Part shown: piece by piece, positions 1 through 4,476 of the stretch
Layout: the number at the start of each line of letters is the position of its first letter
Position numbering within the stretch: the stretch's first letter is position 1
Assembly: GCA_015494375.1 (NCBI GenBank)
Contig: WGBL01000378.1
Location: forward strand, 1 to 8,985
Source: Hyphomicrobiales bacterium
GTDB taxonomy: Bacteria > Pseudomonadota > Alphaproteobacteria > Rhizobiales > S144-23
Direction of reading: 5' to 3'
Length of the DNA stretch: 8,985 nucleotides
Made by a program: the position numbers and the translations under genes
The notes under the pieces: generated by a model
Seen by the model: the letters and a program-made list of their open reading frames with translations, nothing else
What the model was told of the DNA's origin: nothing
Databases searched by the model: none

Positions 1-19
1 CCAATTGAGCTACGGGCCC
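1..19 (-). tRNA. tRNA gene, 5' end only (cut by window edge)
   Basis: Read on the minus strand from position 19 to 1, the sequence is a 7-base acceptor strand GGGCCCG, then U8-A9, then the D-arm start GCTC and the D-loop AATTGG. This is the standard first quarter of a bacterial tRNA. The anticodon lies outside the window, so the isotype cannot be read; tRNA-Arg or tRNA-Ile would fit this 5' end, but this is a guess. The gene is transcribed leftwards, out of the window. Confidence 0.8.
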
Positions 20-45
20 GCATTCTTGCGAGGCTCTTTGATTTC

Positions 46-66
46 CAACCCCCAACCCCCAACACC
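46..66. repeat. Three 7-bp tandem units (CAACCCC, CAACCCC, CAACACC)
   Basis: Three heptamers lie head to tail at 46-52, 53-59 and 60-66; the third has one substitution. On the minus strand this reads as G-tracts (GG, GGGGG, GGGGG, GG) separated by TT or similar. It sits 27 bases upstream of the tRNA 5' end, in the tRNA's own transcription direction. It also abuts the left arm of the palindromic element at 63-222. Its function is unknown. Confidence 0.6.
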
Positions 67-222
67 TAGTGCATTGACGCAAAGGACACTTACGCCTACT
101 CCCCGTCATCACCCGGCTTGACCGGGTGATCCAGGGCAGCAAACTCGGAGCTCGCCGCCCTGGATTGCCGCGTCATGCGCGGCAATGACGTGTATCTTAT
201 GTTTGCGTCTCTGCACTAGCTG
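63..222. repeat. Outer imperfect inverted repeats enclosing a palindromic element
   Basis: The minus-strand sequence of 63-83 and the plus-strand sequence of 202-222 match at 18 of 21 positions: both have TTTGCGTC, two differing bases, TGCACTAG, one differing base, then TG. These arms flank the double-hairpin element at 104-190, giving about 160 bp of nested inverted symmetry. Seen directly: the arms and their orientation. Inference: this could be a small non-autonomous mobile element or a mosaic intergenic repeat. No clear target-site duplication is visible outside the arms. Confidence 0.55.
104..190. repeat. Double-hairpin palindromic intergenic element (RIME-like)
   Basis: Two related units face each other. 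Each reads CGTC, then a 9-bp stem with a 5-base loop, then CCAGGGC. Left stem: 108-116 pairs with 122-130 around loop 117-121. Right stem: 164-172 pairs with 178-186 around loop 173-177. Both stems are perfect although their sequences differ (ATCACCCGG against ATTGCCGCG), while CGTC at the ends and CCAGGGC (131-137 and, inverted, 157-163) are identical. Two facing palindromes of about 100 bp recall the RIME mosaic elements of rhizobia and similar dispersed alphaproteobacterial palindromes. Only one copy is in this window, so dispersal cannot be shown here. Confidence 0.75.
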
Positions 223-493
223 CCAACTCCTGAGCGCCAACGGCCAAACCCCGGCGGCTTCAGCTAGGCCAAGGCATACGAACTTCTGCAATCGGGTGCA
301 ATGGGCTGTCCAGCATGCTTTCGACTTTGCGCAGCATTCGCCCAGCAAATGAGCATTCCGGCCCTGTAGTCCGCGAGCCAGGAAATAACGTCCCTGTTCC
401 GGCTGCGGGGCCTGCGGCCCCGTTGATTGGCTCCACAATATCATCGGCGGCTCACCCATCATGCGCGCCCCACGGGCCGGTGCGGCCGGCGCG
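223..493. other. Intergenic stretch, no gene seen
   Basis: This stretch follows the repeat element and ends at the stop codon of the small minus-strand gene. Short open frames cross it on both strands, but none has a convincing ribosome site, a recognisable product or sustained coding character. The only structure noted is a GC hairpin at 406-422 (7-bp stem CGGGGCC/GGCCCCG, loop TGC). It has no T-run on either side, so it is a poor intrinsic terminator, though it lies downstream of the minus-strand gene. Confidence 0.5.
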
Positions 494-943
494 CTATGGC
501 TTTGCGGCGCTCCTCCTTGTCCGCAGGCGAACGCTGCCTCCTCCCGCCCCGGCCAGGTCGCGAAGACGCGCCTGCTCACGCCGCAAGGCACGCACCAGTG
601 CCGCATGGCGCGCCAGATCATAGCTCCAATGCCTGTGGGCGGCGGCCCTTCGTTCACGAATGAGCGCAGCTTGGAGCCGCGCGACGACTAGCGCTTGCAC
701 CTCGGGTGTCGGGTCTGCGAGCGCGTCCGGCCAGAGCCCCGTCAGACGCGAAAGCTCGCTCAAGTGTCGAGGATGCTGCCCGCCAAAACCCTTCTCACCC
801 GGGGTCGAACAGGCCGCAAACGCCCTCCTTCCCCGACGCGGCGATCGCAGGGACACGAACCCTTTGGCATTTTTCTTGCTTGGCTGAGCGCCCGGAAGCC
901 GCGCATCCTTTACGCGCCCGCCGTGAGAGTCTTCGCTGCTCAT
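494..943 (-). CDS. Conserved-looking hypothetical protein with basic helical C-terminus
   Basis: I do not recognise this protein with certainty. The chosen start (943) gives 149 residues; in-frame alternatives are an ATG at 964 and a GTG at 994, and none has a strong ribosome site. The N-terminal half is basic and low in complexity. The last 85 or so residues look like a genuine folded segment: LSELSRLTGLWPDAL, a charged helix, then HWSYDLARHAAL and another Arg-rich helix ending LRDLAGAG. The HW-YD-L-RH pattern gives the impression of a conserved small alphaproteobacterial protein, but I cannot name the family. There is no signal peptide or membrane segment. The gene is divergent from the DnaA-domain gene at 1168, with 224 bases between their starts. 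Coding on this strand is favoured because the opposite-strand frames give disordered Arg/Pro/Ala-rich products. Confidence 0.5.
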   Translation of the reverse strand: MSSEDSHGGRVKDARLPGAQPSKKNAKGFVSLRSPRRGRRAFAACSTPGEKGFGGQHPRHLSELSRLTGLWPDALADPTPEVQALVVARLQAALIRERRAAAHRHWSYDLARHAALVRALRREQARLRDLAGAGGGSVRLRTRRSAAKP

Positions 944-1059
944 AATCGGGCGCCATCGTGCCATACGGCCCCCCGCCCGGAGACAACCCCGCACCGGTGC
1001 GCTGTTTCACACTCCCTTTAAGACATCGGCAAACTTGCGCTCGCCCTCGCTGCGACATC

Positions 1060-1068
1060 TTATCCCCG
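1060..1068 (+). promoter_or_regulatory. DnaA-box-like sequence
   Basis: TTATCCCCG matches the DnaA box TTATCCACA at 7 of 9 positions. It lies about 100 bases before the start of the DnaA-domain-IV gene, in the region shared with the divergent small gene. A single 7/9 match is expected fairly often by chance, so this is only suggestive. Confidence 0.2.
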
Positions 1069-1113
1069 CGCATAGAATTTGCTTTAGCTTGATCAGTAAC
1101 GCGCATGCAAAAC

Positions 1114-1146
1114 GCGAAGCACTGAACACTTTCACATGCTTCTCGC
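1114..1146. promoter_or_regulatory. Imperfect inverted repeat before the DnaA-domain gene
   Basis: GCGAAGCA (1114-1121) is an inverted match of TGCTTCTCGC (1137-1146), apart from two extra bases in the right arm; the core GAAGCA/TGCTTC is perfect, with a 15-base spacer. It sits just upstream of the ribosome site at 1155-1162. It could be an operator or a 5' UTR hairpin. No clear -35/-10 pair was found nearby. Confidence 0.3.
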
Positions 1147-1154
1147 ATAGTCAC

Positions 1155-1162
1155 GAGGGGGG
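1155..1162 (+). promoter_or_regulatory. Ribosome binding site of the DnaA-domain gene
   Basis: The purine run GAGGGGGG lies 5 bases before the ATG at 1168. It is the strongest Shine-Dalgarno-like sequence in this region and fixes the start of the coding region. Confidence 0.65.
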
Positions 1163-1167
1163 TAAGC

Positions 1168-1572
1168 ATGGCAAACACCCAAGACTATGATCTCAAGAGC
1201 TGCACCGATACAGCCGCGCCCCATCCACACTTTCAACCACTCCGTCACACCATTCTGCAAATGGTGGCCAATGTCTTCGGTGTGCCCCCACGCGAACTTG
1301 CGATGCGGACCCGTGGCCCCGCCAAGGTGGCGTTCGCGCGCCAGGTGGCCATGTATCTGGCCCATGTCGGCTGCGGTTTCAGCTTGAGCGATGTCGGCCG
1401 CATTTTCCGGCGCGACCGCAAGACCGTCTCCCACGCCTGCATGATCGTCGAGGACCGGCGCGACGACCCCGCCTTCGACCTGTCCATTGACGTGCTCGAG
1501 GCCGTTGCGCGCATCCAGGCGTCACCAATCAGGGCGCTTGCCAACCCCGAACCCGACAAGGCAGACCGGTGA
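1168..1572 (+). CDS. DnaA domain IV-like helix-turn-helix protein
   Basis: This 134-residue protein is essentially a free-standing DnaA C-terminal (domain IV, Bac_DnaA_C) DNA-binding domain with short tails. It lacks the AAA+ ATPase domain of replication initiator DnaA. The domain spans about residues 27-100. It has the FGVPPREL helix, the ARQVAMYLA helix (equivalent to PRQMAMALA in E. coli DnaA), then the helix-turn-helix with GRIFRRDRKTVSHAC at about residues 77-91. This matches the DnaA signature region around DHTTVLHAC. The recognition helix carries R and K where DnaA has His434 and Thr435, and the turn is one residue shorter, so binding to the usual DnaA box is not assured. Arg407 is conserved (ARQ). 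The start is set by a strong ribosome site. The stop overlaps the next start (GTGA), implying translational coupling to the DUF6456 gene. Role inferred: transcription or replication-linked regulator. Confidence 0.88.
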   Translation: MANTQDYDLKSCTDTAAPHPHFQPLRHTILQMVANVFGVPPRELAMRTRGPAKVAFARQVAMYLAHVGCGFSLSDVGRIFRRDRKTVSHACMIVEDRRDDPAFDLSIDVLEAVARIQASPIRALANPEPDKADR

Positions 1573-2444
1573 GCCGCAAAGGGACAGTTGCAAAGTCGGA
1601 GAAACTCAGACGCGCAGCCTTCGCCTTGCTCAAGGTGTTGGCAAGACCGGGCGCCTTTGCAGCCGAGACGAGCTGCCAATCAACGGGCAAGCGGGAGCTT
1701 TCCGTCTTCATGAAAGGGGGCACGGGTGCCGAGCATCTGGCCCGTTTTGCGGCCGATGTCGCCCCATTCGCCGAGCGTCAGGATTGGATTGTACGCAAAG
1801 GGGGTGTTTGGGTCATTTCCAGCCCCGGCAAGCAGGCGCTCAAGCGGCAACTGGCCGAGGGCGATGACGCTTTTCGTGCGCAGCATCAGGTGCGCCGGCA
1901 ATCGGTTTTGAGGGAAAGCGGCGAGACCGTCACGGTCGATGACAGCGAAAGCCCCCTCGCCTGGCTCCGCAGGCGCAAGGATCGTACGGGCAAGCCGCTG
2001 CTTTCTGCAGCCCAATTTCGCGCCGGTGAGCGCCTCAGGGCCGACTACACACTGGCCCGCCTGACACCGCGCGTGACCGCCAACTGGGATGCGAGCGCCC
2101 CCGCAGGGCGGTCGCGCCGCGCGGGCGCGCCCCTCGCTCACGAATTGAGCGACACGGTGCTCGCAGCCAAAGAGCGCGTGCGCTCGGCGCTCAGGGCGGT
2201 GGGGCCCGATCTCGAGGGGGTGTTAATCAGCGTTTGCTGCGAGCTTATGGGGCTCGAAGAGGTCGAACGACGCTACGGCTGGCCACAGCGCTCGGCGAAG
2301 GTGGTGCTCGGCATTGCGCTCAACAGCCTGGCCCGCCATTACGGCTATCTCGACGACGCGGAAAGGGCCGAGGACGACGCCATCCTGCATTGGGGCAGCG
2401 AGGACTACAGGCCCACACTCAGCCGCTGGCAAGAGACCGGATAG
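1569..2444 (+). CDS. DUF6456 domain-containing protein, probable DNA-binding
   Basis: The 291-residue product starts at a GTG overlapping the previous stop by four bases, with AAGG at 1558-1561 as a ribosome site. Residues 11-95 look like a winged-helix-like region (LRRAAFALLKVLARPGAF, then WIVRKGGVWVIS and a hydrophobic/basic helix). The DUF6456 core runs from about 127 to 262: ESPLAWLRRRKDRTGKPLLS, FRAGERLRADYTLARLTPRVT, ANWDAS, then GVLISVCCELMGLEEVE and RYGWPQRSAKVVLGIAL. The last part resembles a sigma-region-4 style helix-turn-helix. The family is uncharacterised to my knowledge and typical of alphaproteobacteria. An acidic tail ends the protein. Family assignment is from recognised sequence pattern; the DNA-binding role is inference, supported by the fixed coupling to a DnaA-domain gene. 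It converges with sufE across 73 bases. Confidence 0.85.
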   Translation: MSRKGTVAKSEKLRRAAFALLKVLARPGAFAAETSCQSTGKRELSVFMKGGTGAEHLARFAADVAPFAERQDWIVRKGGVWVISSPGKQALKRQLAEGDDAFRAQHQVRRQSVLRESGETVTVDDSESPLAWLRRRKDRTGKPLLSAAQFRAGERLRADYTLARLTPRVTANWDASAPAGRSRRAGAPLAHELSDTVLAAKERVRSALRAVGPDLEGVLISVCCELMGLEEVERRYGWPQRSAKVVLGIALNSLARHYGYLDDAERAEDDAILHWGSEDYRPTLSRWQETG

Positions 2445-2470
2445 CCGCCGACTGCATTGGCTGAAAAGAA

Positions 2471-2500
2471 TCGCGCACCAGCGCGCACCAGCGCATACCA
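2471..2500. repeat. Three 10-bp tandem units between convergent genes
   Basis: TCGCGCACCA, GCGCGCACCA and GCGCATACCA lie head to tail between the stop codons of the DUF6456 gene and sufE. No T-rich terminator hairpin is apparent in this 73-base gap. The units are likely slippage products; no function is evident. Confidence 0.55.
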
Positions 2501-2517
2501 GTGTGAGAGCGTGCGGC

Positions 2518-2997
2518 CTAAGGCCCCTCTGCCGCCGCCAGTGCGGCTTCTGCCTCGCGGCGAATACGGCCGAGCATGGCGCTCAGGCCGTTCGAGCGTT
2601 GGGGTGTCAGATGATCGCGAAGGCCAAGCTCGCTGAGGATCGCCTCGGCATCGATGGCAAGCAGCTCCTGCGGCGTCTTGCCATCAAAGATCGCAAGCAG
2701 GATGGCAATAAGCCCACGCACGATCATGGCGTCGCTGTCGCCCCGAAAGCGCAGCCGCGGCGCGGCCTCACCATTGCCGCCATCGCTGTCATTGCCGCCA
2801 TCGCCCGGCAGGCGCTCGAGATCGCTGATCATCCACACCTGGCTCACGCAGCCGCGCACCTTGTTTTCCTCGGTGCGCGCCTCGGCCGGAAACTCGGGCA
2901 GCTTGCGCCCGAGCTCGATGACATAGCGGTAGCGATCCTCCCACTCGTCGAGAAAACCAATGTCCTCACGAATGGTCTCGAGGCTCGGTAGGGCCAA
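2518..2997 (-). CDS. sufE: SufE family cysteine desulfuration protein
   Basis: SufE accepts persulfide sulfur from the cysteine desulfurase SufS and passes it to the SufBCD scaffold for Fe-S cluster assembly in the cytoplasm. The 159-residue product has the family order: MALPSLETIREDIGFLDEWEDRY, YVIELGRKLPEFP, then VRGCVSQVWM with the sulfur-accepting Cys at about residue 50 (Cys51 in E. coli). It continues with RGDSDAMIVRGLIAILLAIF and ends with LTPQRSNGLSAML. The start is a TTG at 2997-2995, chosen because AAGGAG lies 7 bases upstream and the family N-terminus begins there; an in-frame extension up to 3144 carries no SufE-like sequence. A Gly/Asp/Asn-rich insert (about residues 64-79) sits between the two strands after the Cys motif and comes from an 18-bp repeat. 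The gene stands alone; sufS and sufBCD are not in the window. Confidence 0.93.
   Translation of the reverse strand: MALPSLETIREDIGFLDEWEDRYRYVIELGRKLPEFPAEARTEENKVRGCVSQVWMISDLERLPGDGGNDSDGGNGEAAPRLRFRGDSDAMIVRGLIAILLAIFDGKTPQELLAIDAEAILSELGLRDHLTPQRSNGLSAMLGRIRREAEAALAAAEGP
2773..2805. repeat. 18-bp in-frame tandem repeat inside sufE
   Basis: One 18-bp unit (2773-2790) is followed by 15 bases of a second copy (2791-2805); the first 14 bases of the units are identical. It encodes the repeated DGGN motif in a loop of SufE between the active-Cys segment and the GDSDA strand. The unit is six codons long, so copy number change would keep the frame. Confidence 0.65.
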
Positions 2998-3004
2998 GGG
3001 CTTG

Positions 3005-3010
3005 CTCCTT
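3005..3010 (-). promoter_or_regulatory. Ribosome binding site fixing the TTG start of sufE
   Basis: On the minus strand AAGGAG is followed by 7 bases and then TTG. This near-perfect Shine-Dalgarno at ideal spacing is the main reason for choosing the TTG start over upstream in-frame codons. Confidence 0.75.
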
Positions 3011-3182
3011 CTAACTCCGCCTGCGTTTGCTTGTGTCCGCCCGGTTCCGTCCAGCTGGGTCCGATATGCCGCCTTCAAAGGCCCATCCCCTTGCGCACCT
3101 GCTGCCCATCCCCTGAGCTCGACCGAATGCCTTTCGAGCTCCAAGACGTCTTGCGCGCTCCCGAACGGGCGGCAAATGAAAA

Positions 3183-3305
3183 TCAGTTCGCGCTTCCGGC
3201 AAATCTGATCGCGTCACCGACAAATACGCGTCTCCGGCCAGTAAAGGCGATTGCCGCGCCGCTTGCAAGTGCGGCTAAGCGCCATAGCGCCATGGGCAAT
3301 GCCAT
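3183..3305 (-). CDS. Possible small hydrophobic protein (40 aa), doubtful
   Basis: An ATG at 3305 has AGGA six bases upstream and opens a 40-codon frame. The first 22 residues (MALPMALWRLAALASGAAIAFT) are hydrophobic and could form a membrane helix or signal sequence; the remainder is basic (GRRRVFVGDAIRFAGSAN). Third-position GC is only about 59 percent, below that of neighbouring genes, and no homolog is recalled. The start overlaps a 12-bp tandem duplication. It is recorded because of the ribosome site and the hydrophobic start; it may well be chance. Confidence 0.2.
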   Translation of the reverse strand: MALPMALWRLAALASGAAIAFTGRRRVFVGDAIRFAGSAN

Positions 3306-3312
3306 AGGCAAT
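3289..3312. repeat. 12-bp tandem duplication
   Basis: GCCATGGGCAAT (3289-3300) is followed directly by GCCATAGGCAAT (3301-3312), differing at one base. A partial third copy, GCCATAG, lies just before at 3281-3287. No function is evident. Confidence 0.6.
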
Positions 3313-3407
3313 CCTGAGCGCGAGCGGCAATCTTGCGAGCGCGCCTTGGGCTTGCGGGCGCCTCGACTCTTGGGGCGCGGGCCCCACGTTCCTTGCGCTC
3401 TTCGGCC

Positions 3408-3436
3408 TTGACATGTGGGCACACGCCAGCGCCAAT
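3408..3436 (+). promoter_or_regulatory. Candidate ubiG promoter
   Basis: A perfect -35 hexamer TTGACA (3408-3413) is followed after 17 bases by GCCAAT (3431-3436), a weak -10. Transcription would start around 3443-3444, essentially at the chosen ATG, which has no ribosome site. The poor -10 keeps confidence low. Confidence 0.3.
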
Positions 3437-3443
3437 CAACCCC

Positions 3444-4307
3444 ATGGCTGTTGAGCACACCGATCCCGAAGTGACAGACCCCGCGAGCAAGCGGCACGGC
3501 GGCCCTATGGAGCAGGGGGAGCAGGGGGAGCAGGGCGGCGATGCCGACCGCGCCACCGGCGGCCCCGCCGTCAGTGGCCCCCTCGACAGTGACGAGGTCG
3601 CCCGCTTCGCCGCGCTTGCCGCCCACTGGTGGGACGCCGAAGGCCCTCTGAAGCCGCTTCACAAGATCGGGCCCGCGCGCCTTCGCTTCATTCGCAACCA
3701 GCTTTGTGCGCATTTTGGCCGTGACCCCGGCGCGGTGCGCCCGCTCGAAGGGCTCCACATTCTTGACGTCGGCTGTGGCGGCGGCCTCGTTTGCGAGCCG
3801 CTGGCAAGGCTTGGCGCTACCGTCACCGGCATCGATCCCGCCGCCCCCAGCATCGAGGCCGCACGCCACCACGCCTCTGAGAGCGGCCTTGCGATCGACT
3901 ACCGCCCGATCGATGCCGCAGCGCTGGTGCGCACAGGCGAGGCGTTCGATGCCGTTCTCTGCCTCGAGGTCGTCGAGCACGTGCCCGACGTCCCGGCACT
4001 CCTCGTCGACCTCGGTGCACTCACTCGGCCGGACGGCGTGCTGCTCCTCTCGACGATCAACCGCACCGTCAAGGCATTTCTGTTGGCTATCGTAGGGGCC
4101 GAGTACATATTGCGCTGGCTGCCACGCGGCACACACCGCTTCGACCGCTTTTTGACCCCCGAAGAGCTCGAGTGCATGTTGAACGCGGCAGGCTTTTCGG
4201 TTCGCGATCGCGCCGGGCTGAGCTACAATCCGTTGACCGACACCTGGTCACTCGGCGAGGATCTTGAGGTTAATTATATGCTGGCAGCCACACGGTCCGG
4301 TCGCTGA
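3444..4307 (+). CDS. ubiG: Ubiquinone biosynthesis O-methyltransferase UbiG
   Basis: UbiG is the SAM-dependent methyltransferase that carries out both O-methylations of the ubiquinone head group, acting at the inner membrane surface. In the 287-residue form chosen here, the family body begins at about residue 51 (DEVARFAALAAHWWDAEGPLKPLHKIGPARL). SAM motif I LDVGCGGG is at 107-114 and the acidic motif VTGIDP follows; CLEVVEHV is at 173-180; LLLSTINRTVKAFLLAIVGAEY and the WLPRGTHRFDRF and EELECMLNAAGF segments follow; the C-terminus YNPLTDTWSL...VNYM is typical. The first 50 or so residues are polar and not conserved, and include a 9-bp DNA repeat encoding Glu-Gln-Gly three times. The start is uncertain: ATG 3444, GTG 3471 or ATG 3507 are possible, and none has a good ribosome site. 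The gene appears monocistronic. Confidence 0.94.
   Translation: MAVEHTDPEVTDPASKRHGGPMEQGEQGEQGGDADRATGGPAVSGPLDSDEVARFAALAAHWWDAEGPLKPLHKIGPARLRFIRNQLCAHFGRDPGAVRPLEGLHILDVGCGGGLVCEPLARLGATVTGIDPAAPSIEAARHHASESGLAIDYRPIDAAALVRTGEAFDAVLCLEVVEHVPDVPALLVDLGALTRPDGVLLLSTINRTVKAFLLAIVGAEYILRWLPRGTHRFDRFLTPEELECMLNAAGFSVRDRAGLSYNPLTDTWSLGEDLEVNYMLAATRSGR
3510..3536. repeat. Three 9-bp tandem units in the 5' part of ubiG
   Basis: GAGCAGGGG, GAGCAGGGG and GAGCAGGGC follow one another and encode Glu-Gln-Gly three times in the non-conserved N-terminal tail of UbiG. The repeat begins within the alternative ATG codon at 3507. Copy number change would preserve the frame. Confidence 0.7.
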
Positions 4308-4325
4308 CATGCGCTGGCAACCACG

Positions 4326-4340
4326 AGGGGCAGGACCCCT
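4326..4340 (+). terminator. Weak hairpin downstream of ubiG
   Basis: AGGGG (4326-4330) pairs with CCCCT (4336-4340) around the loop CAGGA, 18 bases after the ubiG stop. The sequence that follows (GATATATG) is AT-rich but not a T-run, so intrinsic termination here is doubtful. Confidence 0.25.
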
Positions 4341-4363
4341 GATATATGCTGATGCGCGCGCGG

Positions 4364-4383
4364 AACGGCCGCTCAACGGCCGC
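4364..4383. repeat. Direct repeat of AACGGCCGC
   Basis: AACGGCCGC occurs at 4364-4372 and again at 4375-4383, separated by TC. The first copy overlaps the left arm of the inverted repeat at 4367-4422. This makes an 11-bp periodic site, about one helical turn. Confidence 0.6.
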
Positions 4384-4422
4384 AGCGATGACATGATTGT
4401 CGGCATTTGTCGTTGAGCGGCC
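4367..4422. promoter_or_regulatory. 12-bp perfect inverted repeat upstream of the TIGR02302 gene
   Basis: GGCCGCTCAACG (4367-4378) is the exact reverse complement of CGTTGAGCGGCC (4411-4422). In RNA, a G-U and a C-G pair could extend the stem to 14 bp. The 32-base loop holds a small nested hairpin, GACA/TGTC at 4390-4393 and 4398-4401. The right arm runs into a second hairpin (4422-4429 with 4433-4442, two bulged T). There is no T-run directly after the long stem. It could be a terminator for ubiG, an operator, or a leader structure; the sequence does not decide. Confidence 0.45.
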
Positions 4423-4437
4423 TCAACCCACAGGGTT

Positions 4438-4473
4438 TTGAGCGCAATCGCCCGCGTTTTGTGCTAGAGAGGG
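4438..4473 (+). promoter_or_regulatory. Candidate promoter and ribosome site of the TIGR02302 gene
   Basis: TTGAGC (4438-4443) and TGCTAG (4462-4467) are spaced 18 bases apart and could be -35 and -10 elements. The overlapping GAGAGGG (4467-4473) lies 3 bases before the ATG at 4477 and resembles a ribosome site. Both readings use the same bases, so only one is likely correct; if the promoter is real the mRNA would have almost no leader. Confidence 0.3.
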
Positions 4474-4476
4474 CCG

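Larger units (their letters stand above)
2998..3443. other. Long intergenic region between divergent sufE and ubiG
   Basis: This 446-base stretch separates the sufE start (minus) from the ubiG start (plus) and should hold promoters for both. Open frames cross it on both strands, but third-position GC in the frames I checked by hand is only about 60 percent and no product is recognisable. Contents seen: the sufE ribosome site (3005-3010), a doubtful 40-residue minus-strand ORF (3183-3305), a 12-bp tandem duplication (3289-3312), a GGGGC/GCCCC hairpin near 3372-3385, and a TTGACA hexamer at 3408. Confidence 0.5.

Noticed and set aside
406..422. GC hairpin as an intrinsic terminator
   Set aside because: The stem is good (7 bp), but no T-run follows on either strand.
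109..657. Minus-strand open frame (182 codons) overlapping the small gene at 494-943
   Set aside because: It runs through the palindromic repeat element and is in another frame from the more convincing HWSYDLARH-containing product.
2314..2991. Plus-strand open frame (225 codons) opposite sufE
   Set aside because: It overlaps the end of the DUF6456 gene and the whole of sufE; the strand with the Cys motif and family pattern is the minus one.
3031..3411. Plus-strand open frame (126 codons) between sufE and ubiG
   Set aside because: There is no ribosome site, no domain, and third-position GC was about 60 percent in the part checked. It is treated as non-coding.
3183..4136. Long minus-strand open frame (317 codons) opposite ubiG
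   Set aside because: It lies antisense to the well-supported ubiG motifs and its product has no recognisable domain. Long shadow frames are expected at this GC content.
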